NCBI GenBank assembly: GCA_965209015.1
Contig: OZ242367.1
Coordinates: forward strand, 2,852,001-2,916,000
Direction: 5' to 3'
DNA length: 64,000 nucleotides
DNA from: Bin80 sp965209015
Lineage (GTDB): Bacteria; Bacteroidota; Rhodothermia; Rhodothermales; Bin80
Shown here: in pieces, positions 36,694 through 47,007 of the stretch
Layout of the letters: each line of letters starts with the position of its first letter
Numbering within the stretch: the stretch's first letter is position 1
Notes under the pieces: model-generated
Seen by the model: only the letters and a program-made list of their open reading frames with translations
What the model was told of the DNA's origin: nothing
Database searches by the model: none
Position numbers and translations under genes: made by a program

Positions 36694-38085
36694 TCATCCT
36701 ACTCCTTGCGATCGATCATTTTGTTTAACCGCTTCAAGTTCATCTTTACACCAGTTGACCAGATCCTCTGCATCGCGTTCGTTTGATCCCTCAGCATAAA
36801 TTCGAACGATTGGTTCGGTATTTGATTTTCGCACATGTACCCAGCCATCTGCAAAATTGATTTTTACTCCATCTTCAGTTGAAATATCTTCTTTCGCATG
36901 CCTGGAGGCAAAGCGACGAAGCACCTCCTCTGGATCTTTGACTTGGACTTTCTTCTTTAAAATCACATACTGTGGTAGGGAACGTCTATACTGCGAGAGC
37001 GGCACATCCAGATCTGCTAAATGTTGTAGAACCATCATTGCACCTACGAGAGCATCCCGACCATAGTGCAGATCAGGTAGAATCACCCCTCCATTCCCTT
37101 CCCCACCGAGGATGGCTCCGTGCTTCTGCATCGTTTTCACAACATGGATCTCTCCCACAGGGGATCGATGTACGGGCATGCCGTAGCGTGCAGCTACATC
37201 ATCAATTGCGCGGGAAGATGATAGATTGGTCGTGTAGGCTCCACTGCGTCTTTTCCACAGGAAATCTGCTGCAATCACTTGGGTGAGTTCCTCGCTCACA
37301 TAGTTTCCCAGGTCGTCAATCAGTGCAAGTCTATCCACATCTGGATCAACGACTAGTCCCAGATCGGCTTTGGTCTCCCTCACATATGCCATGGTCCCTT
37401 GTAGATGTTCTGGAAGAGGCTCAGCCGGATGGCTAAATTGGCCTGTGACGTCCCCATTGATCAGTTTCACCTCATTGATCCCTAATCGCTTAAGAAGGGG
37501 CGGGATCGCCAGAGCACCTACGGAATTGATCCCGTCCACCACAACCCGATAGTTCTGGGCTTGAATGGCATCCGGCTGACAGTATGGTAAATTTAGGATC
37601 GCTTCAATGTGCTGATGAATGTAATCACCGGAGCGTAAGGTCCCCGGTTGAATTCCTTGGTGTATTGGCGCTTCCGTTCGCTCCGCTAAGTCCATTACTA
37701 CCCTGCCCTCTTCGGGTGACAGGAATTCACTCTTTTCATTTAGTAGTTTTAGTGCATTCCACTCTTCGGGGTTATGTGAGGCACTGATTACGATCCCTCC
37801 TCGGGCCTCTTCAATCAGGATGGCCATTGCCACCGTTGGGGTTGGCGCCAGTCCAGCATCAATGACCTCAAACCCGAGGCTACGGAGCGTCGCCGCGACG
37901 ATTTCTGCACAAATCTCCCCAGAGACACGTGCATCTCGTCCTATGACAATGCGTTGGGGAAGGTGACTGGATCGTTCCAAACAAAATGTACCAAATGCAA
38001 GGCTATAGCGTACTAGAACCAGAGCATCTAAGCCAGCTCCATAGACCCCCCGGATCCCAGATATTGATTCAATCAATGTTCGCAT
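36694..38085 (-). CDS. glmM: Phosphoglucosamine mutase-like phosphohexomutase
   Basis: 463-residue alpha-D-phosphohexomutase. Visible: start SISGIRGVYGAGL, the phosphoserine loop ISASHNPEEWNALK, the metal loop DPDVDRLALID, the sugar loop GEGNGGVILPDLHYGRDA and phosphate loop RKSNTEPIVRIYAE. The sequence is close to GlmM-type enzymes of Bacteroidota-like lineages, which make glucosamine 1-phosphate for UDP-GlcNAc; phosphomannomutase activity cannot be excluded. Convergent with groEL across the terminator. Confidence 0.88.
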   Translation of the reverse strand: MRTLIESISGIRGVYGAGLDALVLVRYSLAFGTFCLERSSHLPQRIVIGRDARVSGEICAEIVAATLRSLGFEVIDAGLAPTPTVAMAILIEEARGGIVISASHNPEEWNALKLLNEKSEFLSPEEGRVVMDLAERTEAPIHQGIQPGTLRSGDYIHQHIEAILNLPYCQPDAIQAQNYRVVVDGINSVGALAIPPLLKRLGINEVKLINGDVTGQFSHPAEPLPEHLQGTMAYVRETKADLGLVVDPDVDRLALIDDLGNYVSEELTQVIAADFLWKRRSGAYTTNLSSSRAIDDVAARYGMPVHRSPVGEIHVVKTMQKHGAILGGEGNGGVILPDLHYGRDALVGAMMVLQHLADLDVPLSQYRRSLPQYVILKKKVQVKDPEEVLRRFASRHAKEDISTEDGVKINFADGWVHVRKSNTEPIVRIYAEGSNERDAEDLVNWCKDELEAVKQNDRSQGVG

Positions 38086-38160
38086 AATCAGGTTGAAAGT
38101 TTAGGGTAGTGGAACAGAATTATGATAGATTGGGTTGCCGTGAATTGATATTTTTTTAGT

Positions 38161-39099
38161 ATGGTCGCATTAATGGGTATAGTACAATCTCGTTGGCGGT
38201 ATCACTATGCCGCCAGTGGGCTGGTTCTATGTCTCATTCTGATTAGTTGGGGAGGGGTTGTCACCAGTATTGAAGCCGGCCTTGCGGTTCCTGATTGGCC
38301 CAGTTCATTCGGTTCTTACGATCCGATTGCTACAGGATTCAGTGATCCTGAAAATCCAGAAGTTCGATGGTGGCAAGTTGGACCTATTTTGGCGGAACAT
38401 GGACACCGTCTCATTGGTGCTCTGGTTGGTCTTTGGATCGCTGGATTTGCTCTCTGGACCTTAATCGCTGATCCCCGTCGCTGGGTTCGGATCGTAGCTG
38501 TGTCTGCTGTTGGCCTTGTGGTCATACAGGGAACTCTTGGAGGACTTCGTGTAATCTGGGAATCTCTGGACTTGGCGGTAGTCCATGCAATGGGAGCCCA
38601 ACTTTTTTTTTCTACGGCAGTTGCCTTGACGTTAGTTAATTCACAGGTATGGTATAAGCATTCAGTCGGCCAATCACCCAAGATCCGACAACTGCGTGGT
38701 CTTACCATCGCAACCGTAGTCGCCGTTTATCTGCAAATACTACTCGGTGCCCTACTACGACACCCAGGGAGTGGAGTGGACTTGAATTTTATTCTCATTC
38801 ATGCAACTGGAAGTGTCGTTGCATTATCCTTGATTGTTGTGACTTGTGGGCATATTCGGGAATATTTTAATGATAAACCAGTTCTAAATCGCGGAGCTTG
38901 GTGGATGTTGATCAGTCTGGGATTACAGATGGTACTGGGGATCGTTGCTCTGACAATTCTACTCTACGAATCTGGTCAGGGAGAGCGAAGCCTCACACAG
39001 ATCGTTCTGTCCTCTTCTCACTTGATAGTTGGCACGATTCTCATGGGCAGTTGCGTCTGTGTTATGCTTGGAACTCTTAGATTGCAAAGTGAACACTAA
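38161..39099 (+). CDS. ctaA: Heme A synthase (CtaA/COX15)
   Basis: Oxidises the C8 methyl of heme O to make heme A for cytochrome aa3 oxidase. 312 residues with about eight membrane helices and family histidine motifs: LILISWGGVVTSIEAGLAVPDWPSSFG, LAEHGHRLIGALVG, VVIQGTLGGLRV with VVHAMGAQLFFS, and HATGSVVALSL. Its stop overlaps the likely GTG start of cyoE by 11 bp, so the last two heme A steps are encoded in one transcript. Confidence 0.92.
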   Translation: MVALMGIVQSRWRYHYAASGLVLCLILISWGGVVTSIEAGLAVPDWPSSFGSYDPIATGFSDPENPEVRWWQVGPILAEHGHRLIGALVGLWIAGFALWTLIADPRRWVRIVAVSAVGLVVIQGTLGGLRVIWESLDLAVVHAMGAQLFFSTAVALTLVNSQVWYKHSVGQSPKIRQLRGLTIATVVAVYLQILLGALLRHPGSGVDLNFILIHATGSVVALSLIVVTCGHIREYFNDKPVLNRGAWWMLISLGLQMVLGIVALTILLYESGQGERSLTQIVLSSSHLIVGTILMGSCVCVMLGTLRLQSEH

Positions 39100-40012
39100 C
39101 ACCTATTTATCGGAGGAGACTGCAGAGTTACGTCTTCTGCGTCCAGAAACTGGTCCACTTTCAAGAATGCAGGACTACTGGGAACTGGTTAAGCCGGAAA
39201 TCACATTTCAGGTTGTACTGGCTGCTCTCGCCGGATTTGTGCTTGGTACATCCGACGGCGTGATGCCTCTACATTTGGCGCTAATGCTGGGAGGAACTGC
39301 CCTTGCAAGTGCTGGAGCGGGCGTATTGAATCACTATGTTGAGCGACATACGGATGCTTTGATGCGCCGTACTGCTCAGCGCCCACTCCCATCCGGCCGG
39401 ATCAACCCTCGAGTTGCTCTTGGTTTTGGGATCCTGCTGATCGCTCTCGGACTTACGTTATTATGGTGGGTGAATCTGATCACTTTGATCCTCGCGGGAC
39501 TCACCGTAGTGCTCTATCTATTTGCCTATACGCCACTAAAACAGCGTACCACCTATAATACCCTAATCGGTACGATCCCTGGGGCGCTTCCAGCACTGGG
39601 GGGCTACACAGCTGCCGCGGGCACCGTTGGCACCGGTGGATGGATCCTTTTTGGTATGCTTGCTCTGTGGCAAATTCCCCATTTTCTGGCGCTTGCCTGG
39701 ATGTACCGTAAGGACTATTCACGTGGGGGTCACGCTATGCTCCCTGCTACGAACCCGAACGCAAAGGCAACGGCTCACCGAATCCTGACGTACAGTATTT
39801 TGTTACCGCTTGCAAGTCTTCTGCTCCCCTTATTGGACTTTACCGATTGGATCTATGTGGCTATCATCCTCCCGGCAGGCATCGGGTTAATCTGGCCTTC
39901 CATCAGATTTTATCAAAAACAGACCGCACAACAGGCACGAAAAGTTCTGTTAGCCAGCATCATCTATGTACCAATCTTGGTCGTTGCGATTATATTGGAT
40001 CACTGGTTTTAG
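39089..40012 (+). CDS. cyoE: Protoheme IX farnesyltransferase (heme O synthase)
   Basis: Adds a farnesyl group to heme B to give heme O, the substrate of the upstream CtaA. UbiA-type membrane protein with the prenyl-diphosphate motif NHYVERHTDALMRRTAQRPLP and second Asp-rich motif FLALAWMYRKDYSRGGHAML. Start is uncertain: GTG 39089 (307 residues) overlaps ctaA, while ATG 39167 starts right before the first conserved helix (MQDYWELVKPE). Convergent with the lipocalin-like gene, 4 bp gap. Confidence 0.92.
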   Translation: MNTNTYLSEETAELRLLRPETGPLSRMQDYWELVKPEITFQVVLAALAGFVLGTSDGVMPLHLALMLGGTALASAGAGVLNHYVERHTDALMRRTAQRPLPSGRINPRVALGFGILLIALGLTLLWWVNLITLILAGLTVVLYLFAYTPLKQRTTYNTLIGTIPGALPALGGYTAAAGTVGTGGWILFGMLALWQIPHFLALAWMYRKDYSRGGHAMLPATNPNAKATAHRILTYSILLPLASLLLPLLDFTDWIYVAIILPAGIGLIWPSIRFYQKQTAQQARKVLLASIIYVPILVVAIILDHWF

Positions 40013-40016
40013 TGGA

Positions 40017-40439
40017 CTATTCTATCCGTCGCCAAACTTCTTCCAATCGGTATCCGCTCGGGAACTCGCCGACATGGTACCACAGGTCACCAACAATATT
40101 CGCCGAGAAATGCAGTGCTACTCCAACTAAGGCTTCACTAGTATGATATTCAAGAAATTCCGTGTACAATGTGTCATCTTCCAGGGTATATCTGCCTCCT
40201 CCGGCCAAGACTTCTGCGCCACTCGCGGATTGATAACCCCATGAGAAGTGAGTGGAGTTCAGAATTTTTATTGAGGGTGGAACATTGAGTGTCACGATAA
40301 CTGTATCTGGGTAAATCGAACGCTGAGATACAATTCGCCAACTTCCCTCCAAATGATTGGCGGGAGCCTGCGCCAACACTGCTTGACCGACCACCAATGA
40401 GATTAATAGTACTAATCCTGTTGTGTGTTTCATGATCAT
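40017..40439 (-). CDS. Exported lipocalin-like small protein
   Basis: 140 residues with a signal peptide (MKHTTGLVLLISLVVGQAVLAQ). The rest resembles small lipocalin-fold proteins: a GSWRIVS opening, SIKILNSTHFSWGYQ, GGGRYTLEDDTLYTEFLEYH, and a final LEEVWRRIE. Probably periplasmic or surface; ligand unknown. The second ATG (40433) is an equally good start. Confidence 0.7.
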   Translation of the reverse strand: MIMKHTTGLVLLISLVVGQAVLAQAPANHLEGSWRIVSQRSIYPDTVIVTLNVPPSIKILNSTHFSWGYQSASGAEVLAGGGRYTLEDDTLYTEFLEYHTSEALVGVALHFSANIVGDLWYHVGEFPSGYRLEEVWRRIE

Positions 40440-40482
40440 TTTAACTTTGTGCTATGACTCAAGGTAATATTCAATTTGGTGA

Positions 40483-41592
40483 ATGTCAAATAATTTAGAT
40501 TTGAGCGTTGGAAATCAAGCCAACTTAGTGGACTTAAGGTCTCTCTCGCTTTCGGAACTTGAAGTCTGGATCATGAATATTGGAGAGCCAAAGTGGCGAG
40601 CGCATCAAATTCTACGGTGGATGTACTCTGCGCTCAATACAGACTCGTTTGCATCCATGACCAATCTGCCGGCATCGCTTCGGGAGACGCTCTCTGAAAT
40701 GGCCTGCATGAAACGGTTACAGATCCACTCGCTCTATACAGCTAGGGATCTGACGGTAAAAGTACTTATGCAGTTGCCCTCTGGACGGATCGTAGAAACT
40801 GTCTTAATCCCGAGCATGGATGATCGTGGAAAAGCCAAGCGACTCACACTATGCGTTTCGAGTCAGGTGGGCTGTGCAATGGGGTGCACCTTTTGCGCGA
40901 CAGGGAAAATGGGTTTTCAGGAGAATCTGACTTGTGGACAGATCGTAGACCAAGTGAGCTACATGCGAGAGGTGGCACAGGAGCGATTTGAACGGGATAT
41001 TTCAAATGTGGTGTTCATGGGGATGGGGGAGCCGCTCCTGAATTATCAGGCACTTTTAGCTAGTCTGGAGATCCTGACTCATCCAGAAGCCATTGCACTT
41101 TCCCCTCGGCGAATTACTGTTTCCACGGTTGGTCTTGGGCGCCGCATCCGTGATCTGGCACATGATGCACCTAAGATTGGCCTTGCGGTTTCGCTCCATG
41201 CACCTTTTGAGTCAAAGCGATCCAGCATCATGCCGATCAACCGTAGCGCGGCAACTGATCTTAGCACATTGGAATCTGCAATGCGTTACTATACAGACAC
41301 TACTGGGCGGCGGCTGACGTTTGAGTACTGTTTATTTCGGGGGTTCAATGATTCACTTGAAGATGCTCGCGCATTGGCAAGGCTGTGCCATAGGGTCCGT
41401 GCGAAGGTGAATTTGATCATGTACAATCGTGTACCGGGGGTTGAATTTCGTCGCACGAGTGAAGAGCAGTTGAATCAATTTATGGATGATCTCTCCTCGC
41501 GCGGAGTGACGGTCACTGTCCGACGTAGCCGTGGGGAGGACATCGCGGCCGCCTGCGGTCAACTCGCCAATGAGTCTGGCCTGTCACACTGA
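40483..41592 (+). CDS. rlmN: Dual-specificity 23S rRNA/tRNA A2-methyltransferase RlmN
   Basis: Radical-SAM enzyme making 2-methyladenosine at A2503 of 23S rRNA and A37 of tRNAs. 369 residues with the cluster motif CAMGCTFCATG (C-x3-C-x2-C), MGMGEPLLNY, SLHAPFESKRSSIMPINR and the C-terminal resolving cysteine in RRSRGEDIAAACGQL. A short 8-bp hairpin (41585-41612) spans the stop codon. The CRISPR array begins 160 bp downstream. Confidence 0.97.
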   Translation: MSNNLDLSVGNQANLVDLRSLSLSELEVWIMNIGEPKWRAHQILRWMYSALNTDSFASMTNLPASLRETLSEMACMKRLQIHSLYTARDLTVKVLMQLPSGRIVETVLIPSMDDRGKAKRLTLCVSSQVGCAMGCTFCATGKMGFQENLTCGQIVDQVSYMREVAQERFERDISNVVFMGMGEPLLNYQALLASLEILTHPEAIALSPRRITVSTVGLGRRIRDLAHDAPKIGLAVSLHAPFESKRSSIMPINRSAATDLSTLESAMRYYTDTTGRRLTFEYCLFRGFNDSLEDARALARLCHRVRAKVNLIMYNRVPGVEFRRTSEEQLNQFMDDLSSRGVTVTVRRSRGEDIAAACGQLANESGLSH

Positions 41593-41751
41593 CCGATACT
41601 CTTTTCAGTGTGGTCTACCGGGGGTGGAAAGTACATAATAGCATTCATGCGTATTAAAAGCCATTCTGTGGCGGCCTAAACCAAAAACAACATTCAAATC
41701 CGCTGCAACAGCTATGAGTGATCTGTTGTTGAGCGCAACGCAGTAAATAAT

Positions 41752-44492
41752 GCTTCAAAGAGGCCCAGGCTTTTTAGCCCGGGAAATCAGGAAAGTTTCA
41801 CTATTAATGAAAATATTTATATTGGCTTCAAAGAGGCCCAGGCTTTTTAGCCCGGGGAATATACACAACTTTCGCATCAAATACCTAATAAAAGACAGCT
41901 TCAAAGAGGCCCAGGCTTTTTAGCCCGGGAAATTCGTAGAGTATCGAGCATGGGTAACGGAGGATCCCGAACGCTTCAAAGAGGCCCAGGCTTTTTAGCC
42001 CGGGAAATAAAACCTATTAAAAAAATTAAAGTTATGGAATCATCCGCTTCAAAGAGGCCCAGGCTTTTTAGCCCGGGAAATGGTGAACAGAAAGAATTAG
42101 ATCCAATCACGGATCCAGCTTCAAAGAGGCCCAGGCTTTTTAGCCCGGGAAATTGTAGGTGCAAGTGGTGTATAGTTAGCAATCACTTTGTGCTTCAAAG
42201 AGGCCCAGGCTTTTTAGCCCGGGAAATCTGGATCCGCCGCCCCAATTTCAAGGAAGCGCGGATAGTGCTTCAAAGAGGCCCAGGCTTTTTAGCCCGGGAA
42301 ATAGGGACGACTGGGAAAATGCGGGCGACTCGTTCTACTCGCTTCAAAGAGGCCCAGGCTTTTTAGCCCGGGAAATTGAACAATAATTGCATGGAAAAAT
42401 TCCAGATGCCCCGGCTTCAAAGAGGCCCAGGCTTTTTAGCCCGGGAAATGATCAACCTTCCTGCGACACATCAATGCAGGTCAATTGCTTCAAAGAGGCC
42501 CAGGCTTTTTAGCCCGGGAAATGCCCAAGCCCAATCCTAATTACCGCCAATCACTAAACTGCTTCAAAGAGGCCCAGGCTTTTTAGCCCGGGAAATCTAT
42601 CAATTTACGTCCTCAGGGGGCGCGGGCTCCTCTGCTTCAAAGAGGCCCAGGCTTTTTAGCCCGGGAAATATCAATGGAATCGGGGAATCAATACTAAATT
42701 TAAACTTGCTTCAAAGAGGCCCAGGCTTTTTAGCCCGGGAAATCACCACCACCACCACCGAGGCCGAAGTCAGTACCTAAGTCGCTTCAAAGAGGCCCAG
42801 GCTTTTTAGCCCGGGAAATCAGGTGCTTTCAGACCGTGAATGGCGTGTAGAAAAATTGCTTCAAAGAGGCCCAGGCTTTTTAGCCCGGGAAATGAGGTTG
42901 CCTGATGAATCACTTGACTCAGCAGTTGTGGCTTCAAAGAGGCCCAGGCTTTTTAGCCCGGGAAATATCCCCGATCCACTCGGTCACGCCGGTGCTCTGA
43001 ACGTGCTTCAAAGAGGCCCAGGCTTTTTAGCCCGGGAAATTTGGACATTTTTGGCAAAAGCGTAAAATACATGGGGCTTCAAAGAGGCCCAGGCTTTTTA
43101 GCCCGGGAAATACGGATAGCCCCCAGTCATCGTCGTAGAGTGAAGACGCTTCAAAGAGGCCCAGGCTTTTTAGCCCGGGAAATATGTATTAGCGATGTAC
43201 ATAACCCTAACTAACTACTGCTTCAAAGAGGCCCAGGCTTTTTAGCCCGGGAAATGATTGCTACCGATTCCGGAATGCACGGGTGCTATGTGCTTCAAAG
43301 AGGCCCAGGCTTTTTAGCCCGGGAAATAGTTTACCTCGAGTGCAAGACTACAAACAAAATCGTGGCTTCAAAGAGGCCCAGGCTTTTTAGCCCGGGAAAT
43401 TTTATCTCGTTGCTATGCTATGCTTGGGCATTGCGTGGCTTCAAAGAGGCCCAGGCTTTTTAGCCCGGGAAATGGGATTAGTTGCAGGCTATACCAAGAC
43501 ATAGCATAGGCTTCAAAGAGGCCCAGGCTTTTTAGCCCGGGAAATGAACTGACCGCCGCCACGGCAAATGTCGTGACCGCGGCTTCAAAGAGGCCCAGGC
43601 TTTTTAGCCCGGGAAATAACTCATGAAACGAAATATCACCATCAATCTCAATGAGGCTTCAAAGAGGCCCAGGCTTTTTAGCCCGGGAAATCTGGGGAAA
43701 TGATCCGAAGTGATGCGAGTTCGTCAGCGCTTCAAAGAGGCCCAGGCTTTTTAGCCCGGGAAATAACTCAAAAGGCAGACAAATCAAAGGATCTGGCGCG
43801 CTTCAAAGAGGCCCAGGCTTTTTAGCCCGGGAAATTTTACCGAAATTTGATTCACGTAGGAGGCTCAACATGCTTCAAAGAGGCCCAGGCTTTTTAGCCC
43901 GGGAAATTTTTCTGTACAGGTTGCGTATAAGCCCTGTACACACGCTTCAAAGAGGCCCAGGCTTTTTAGCCCGGGAAATGGGAAATGGATTACAATATTA
44001 GCCTACAAATTACCCAACTGCTTCAAAGAGGCCCAGGCTTTTTAGCCCGGGAAATACGCGATAATCCCTCCATCTTTGCGGAGCACTTCCGTGCTTCAAA
44101 GAGGCCCAGGCTTTTTAGCCCGGGAAATCATTTGAATTTTGGCTCACGTGGAAAGATCAAAGTACCGGCTTCAAAGAGGCCCAGGCTTTTTAGCCCGGGA
44201 AATCTTCCGTAAATCGTCTACGGTACGCACAAGCATCCCGCTTCAAAGAGGCCCAGGCTTTTTAGCCCGGGAAATTTGACAGGAGATGTTGGTGTTCCCA
44301 CTCGTGCTGAGCTTCAAAGAGGCCCAGGCTTTTTAGCCCGGGAAATGGCGGATCGAACGGGCCGTATCCGGATTGATGGGATAGCTTCAAAGAGGCCCAG
44401 GCTTTTTAGCCCGGGAAATACTTGGTCGGGGGCAAGGTCGAAACGCCGGATATTTCGCTTCAAAGAGGCCCAGGCTTTTTAGCCCGGGAAAT
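41752..44492 (-). CRISPR. CRISPR array, 38 repeats, 37 spacers
   Basis: 36-bp repeats, on the plus strand starting GCTTCAAAGAGGCCC and ending TTTTTAGCCCGGGAAAT, with 37 spacers of 35-40 nt. Nearly all repeats are identical; the second from the left (41825-41860) has one A-to-G change near its end. I orient the array on the minus strand. In that reading each repeat ends CTCTTTGAAGC, the CCCGGGCT/AGCCTGGG stem closes with a G-U pair (it would be an A-C mismatch on the other strand), cas2 and the leader precede it, and the variant repeat falls at the leader-distal end. crRNA processing is probably by the Cas6 half of Csb2. Confidence 0.98.
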
Positions 44493-44696
44493 TGCCTTGG
44501 TCTAAACTGCTGTTATACAGAAAGTTGCAAGCCAACGCGCGAGCACTAAAACATAACACACAAAGAATGGTGTTTTAATTTAGTAATTCCATCAAGTCAA
44601 AGAACTAACTCACTGAAATATAATCGTTTACGGCATGCGAGAACTGACAGGCTTTTTTGCAACGATAGAGCAGTCGCGTTTTCATTGGCGCGTTCA
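44493..44696 (-). promoter_or_regulatory. CRISPR leader
   Basis: 204 bp of AT-rich non-coding DNA between the cas2 stop and the first repeat in the inferred reading direction. It should contain the array promoter and the adaptation anchoring sequence. I could not place an IHF consensus site in it by eye. Confidence 0.7.
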
Positions 44697-44990
44697 TTAA
44701 ACGATGGTTGCCTGCCGCTTAGGAACCTCGTAGGATTTCCCAAGGCTCTCAACTTTTAATGCCACCTTATCGGTAGGACCTAAATCCATTATTAGAATGT
44801 GATCCTCAGCCATGTTCATTTCGTATTCCAAACCTGTAATCATCTCAGATTTTCGACGGGCAGTGAGCCTACACTGGAAGACAGAAAGCTGCATCCATTG
44901 TCCAAACCCTTTTAGTAACTGGAAAACCTTGCGCCAGCGCTTTGAGTCCGAGATATCGTATGTAACAACATACAAACGTTCTCTTGCCAT
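44697..44990 (-). CDS. cas2: Cas2 of the type I-G system
   Basis: Structural partner of Cas1 in spacer integration. The ATG at 44990 gives 97 residues with the ferredoxin-like start RERLYVVTYDISDSKRWRKV containing the conserved Asp, then GFGQWMQLSVFQCRL and EDHILIMDLGP. A longer frame from 45074 would overlap cas4-cas1. It sits 7 bp after the cas4-cas1 stop and next to the leader. Confidence 0.95.
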   Translation of the reverse strand: MARERLYVVTYDISDSKRWRKVFQLLKGFGQWMQLSVFQCRLTARRKSEMITGLEYEMNMAEDHILIMDLGPTDKVALKVESLGKSYEVPKRQATIV

Positions 44991-44997
44991 CCTTAAT

Positions 44998-46710
44998 TTA
45001 TCGCGGTAGGTAATGGGGATATTCGACGATCTCTCCCTGAAAATGACGCGCAAGTAATCTACACTGCACCTCAATTAGTCTCCTCATTGAAACTCGGTAG
45101 CCGAAAAATGGATGTGTTGTAAGGTGCTCCAGACGCCGCTCAAATGCTGCAATCAACACCTTACGACCTGTTGGCTTCAGAGAACACGACTTTCCAATGC
45201 AAATAAAATTATTCGGTTTAATCTCCCCGTTATTTACTATCTGAATTACACAAGAGTCAGCAATAATTGAGCGGAATGGTTCCATTATATCAAGCGCCAA
45301 TGCCGGGCGATTATGACGAGGCCGATGATAGAGACCAAGGTAAGGATCAAGTCCAACCGATGTAATAGTATTACTGAATTGCCTCACCAATAACGCATAA
45401 GCCATTGATAACATTGCATTTACAGGATCCGTTGGAGGACGCCTGTTTCTGGTCTCAAAAGAAAAAGATCGGATTTCTCCATGGGCGTTTTCCGCAAGCA
45501 TATTGTTAAATCCACCAAAATAGACCGCTGCTGCTTCACCCTCCATGCCGAGAAGTTGTTGTACGTCCTTCACATGCGGTATTCTCGTTATGATTCGCTT
45601 GAGGCGAGCAAGAGTATCCTCTTTGTTGGCAACAGAATTCTCTGTTCGCCAATTTCGACGGAGCAGAGTCCGTGAATTCTTAACCTTTGCTTGAATCAAA
45701 TTCTTGGCAAAACCTAAACTGCGTTGGCTACTGAATGCCATACGGTACTGAGCCTCCCGGACGGCTACATTACCATTTCCCGTTCCAATAGTGTGCCCCA
45801 GAAACCATCCAGACGTTGAGTACCACGAAACAGGGATTTTTGCTCTCATCAGGGTGTGAAGTGCTGGGGTAGTGACAGATACAGGACCAAATAGAACAAC
45901 TTGAGAAACCGAAATCAGTGGCACCTCAACCATTTCCTCCTTGGTTTGCACGATTAAACGAGCACCTGACTTACGAAGTCGTGCACCAGGCTCCTGAACA
46001 TAAAGTGGCAGAGCTGGATCGTCGGAAGGATTCAGTGGGCGAGGAGGAGTACCTGTTCGGAATAAATTCGTCTCGTCAGGCAGGCAAATTCCCGCAAGTG
46101 AGCAACGCGGACATTTTGGGCTATCTTCCAACGGCTGCGGGCGCCGACGGGAGAGTTCTACATCTCTAAGCCCCTGAATGGCCTGAATTGTAGCGGCGCG
46201 AAGTTTATCATCAAGGATAACAAGGACTTTCTCTCTTGATCCTACATACCATAAAGCACCATGATCAACAGAATAACCATTGTCCTCAAGAATCATCGCC
46301 TGAACACAAACTTGTACTCTTTCGGGCTCATATGCACCCGCAGCTACATGTGGACGCTTCCCCTTTTTGAAATCCACAGGCATTACAATACCATTAGCAA
46401 CTTCAACTACATCAAGCTTTGCAATTACTCCGAGCCGATCCGAAGACATCGTGACTGAACGTGCTTTTGCTATCACTTCGTCAAGTTCATCGGGGTTGGG
46501 AAGATTTCCCTTTCCTCTATCAACTCGAGCATGTGCGCGATGCCCCTCGGAAGTATCCACATTTTCAGCCCATTCACCTTCAATCCACTCAAGGTAGGCC
46601 AATCTAGGACAGTAAACCCAGGCATTCACCATCCGAGCTGGAATGAACTGAGTTCTAGTATCAGAAGAAAGAGGAGAATTCTGTTTGGATTGTTGGATTT
46701 TGCTGTCCAT
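44998..46710 (-). CDS. cas4-cas1: Cas4-Cas1 fusion protein
   Basis: One 570-residue protein combining pre-spacer trimming and integration. The Cas4 part (about 1-215) has Cys34 (YCPRLAYLEW), nuclease residues D100 and D113-x-K115 (PVDFKKGK) and the closing Fe-S cysteines C200, C203 and C209 (KCPRCSLAGIC). The Cas1 part (about 235-570) has E390 (GMEGEAAAVYF), H462 (GLYHRPRH) and D474 (ALDIMEPFR). This fusion is a hallmark of type I-G (GSU/I-U) loci, where the Cas4 domain selects PAM-bearing pre-spacers. 297 bp separate it from the effector genes. Confidence 0.97.
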   Translation of the reverse strand: MDSKIQQSKQNSPLSSDTRTQFIPARMVNAWVYCPRLAYLEWIEGEWAENVDTSEGHRAHARVDRGKGNLPNPDELDEVIAKARSVTMSSDRLGVIAKLDVVEVANGIVMPVDFKKGKRPHVAAGAYEPERVQVCVQAMILEDNGYSVDHGALWYVGSREKVLVILDDKLRAATIQAIQGLRDVELSRRRPQPLEDSPKCPRCSLAGICLPDETNLFRTGTPPRPLNPSDDPALPLYVQEPGARLRKSGARLIVQTKEEMVEVPLISVSQVVLFGPVSVTTPALHTLMRAKIPVSWYSTSGWFLGHTIGTGNGNVAVREAQYRMAFSSQRSLGFAKNLIQAKVKNSRTLLRRNWRTENSVANKEDTLARLKRIITRIPHVKDVQQLLGMEGEAAAVYFGGFNNMLAENAHGEIRSFSFETRNRRPPTDPVNAMLSMAYALLVRQFSNTITSVGLDPYLGLYHRPRHNRPALALDIMEPFRSIIADSCVIQIVNNGEIKPNNFICIGKSCSLKPTGRKVLIAAFERRLEHLTTHPFFGYRVSMRRLIEVQCRLLARHFQGEIVEYPHYLPR

Positions 46711-47007
46711 GACTCAACTCATTCTGTAAATGCGTGCACTTAATTAACGGAAATTAGTAATGTTGTTGGTTGGGAAGTGGAAAAACAGGTGATATGCGGA
46801 GTGAAGGACTGCCTATTACTGACTTGTGGCTCTACATAACCATGTCGTCAACACTTAGTGTATATTGACATTCATTTTTCATGCCTATTTTAAGGTATGA
46901 AAAGGAGATACAGCCCTCAACGCTCACCATATATCAAACAACCCCTGATTGACTCATGAGCACCTCATGTTGGTCACATCACATTAAGGTAGTAACGAAA
47001 TGCTAAT
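46711..47007. other. Gap inside the type I-G locus, 297 bp
   Basis: The other gaps between these cas genes are 22 bp or less. No open frame or repeat-like sequence stands out; a short imperfect hairpin (CATGCC/GGTATG, near 46880) is present. Most likely a separate promoter for cas4-cas1 and cas2. Confidence 0.45.

Noticed and set aside
41950..44482. Open frames inside the CRISPR array, all containing repeated RGPGFLARE or KRPRLFSPG peptides
   Set aside because: They are translations of the repeats and random spacers, not genes.
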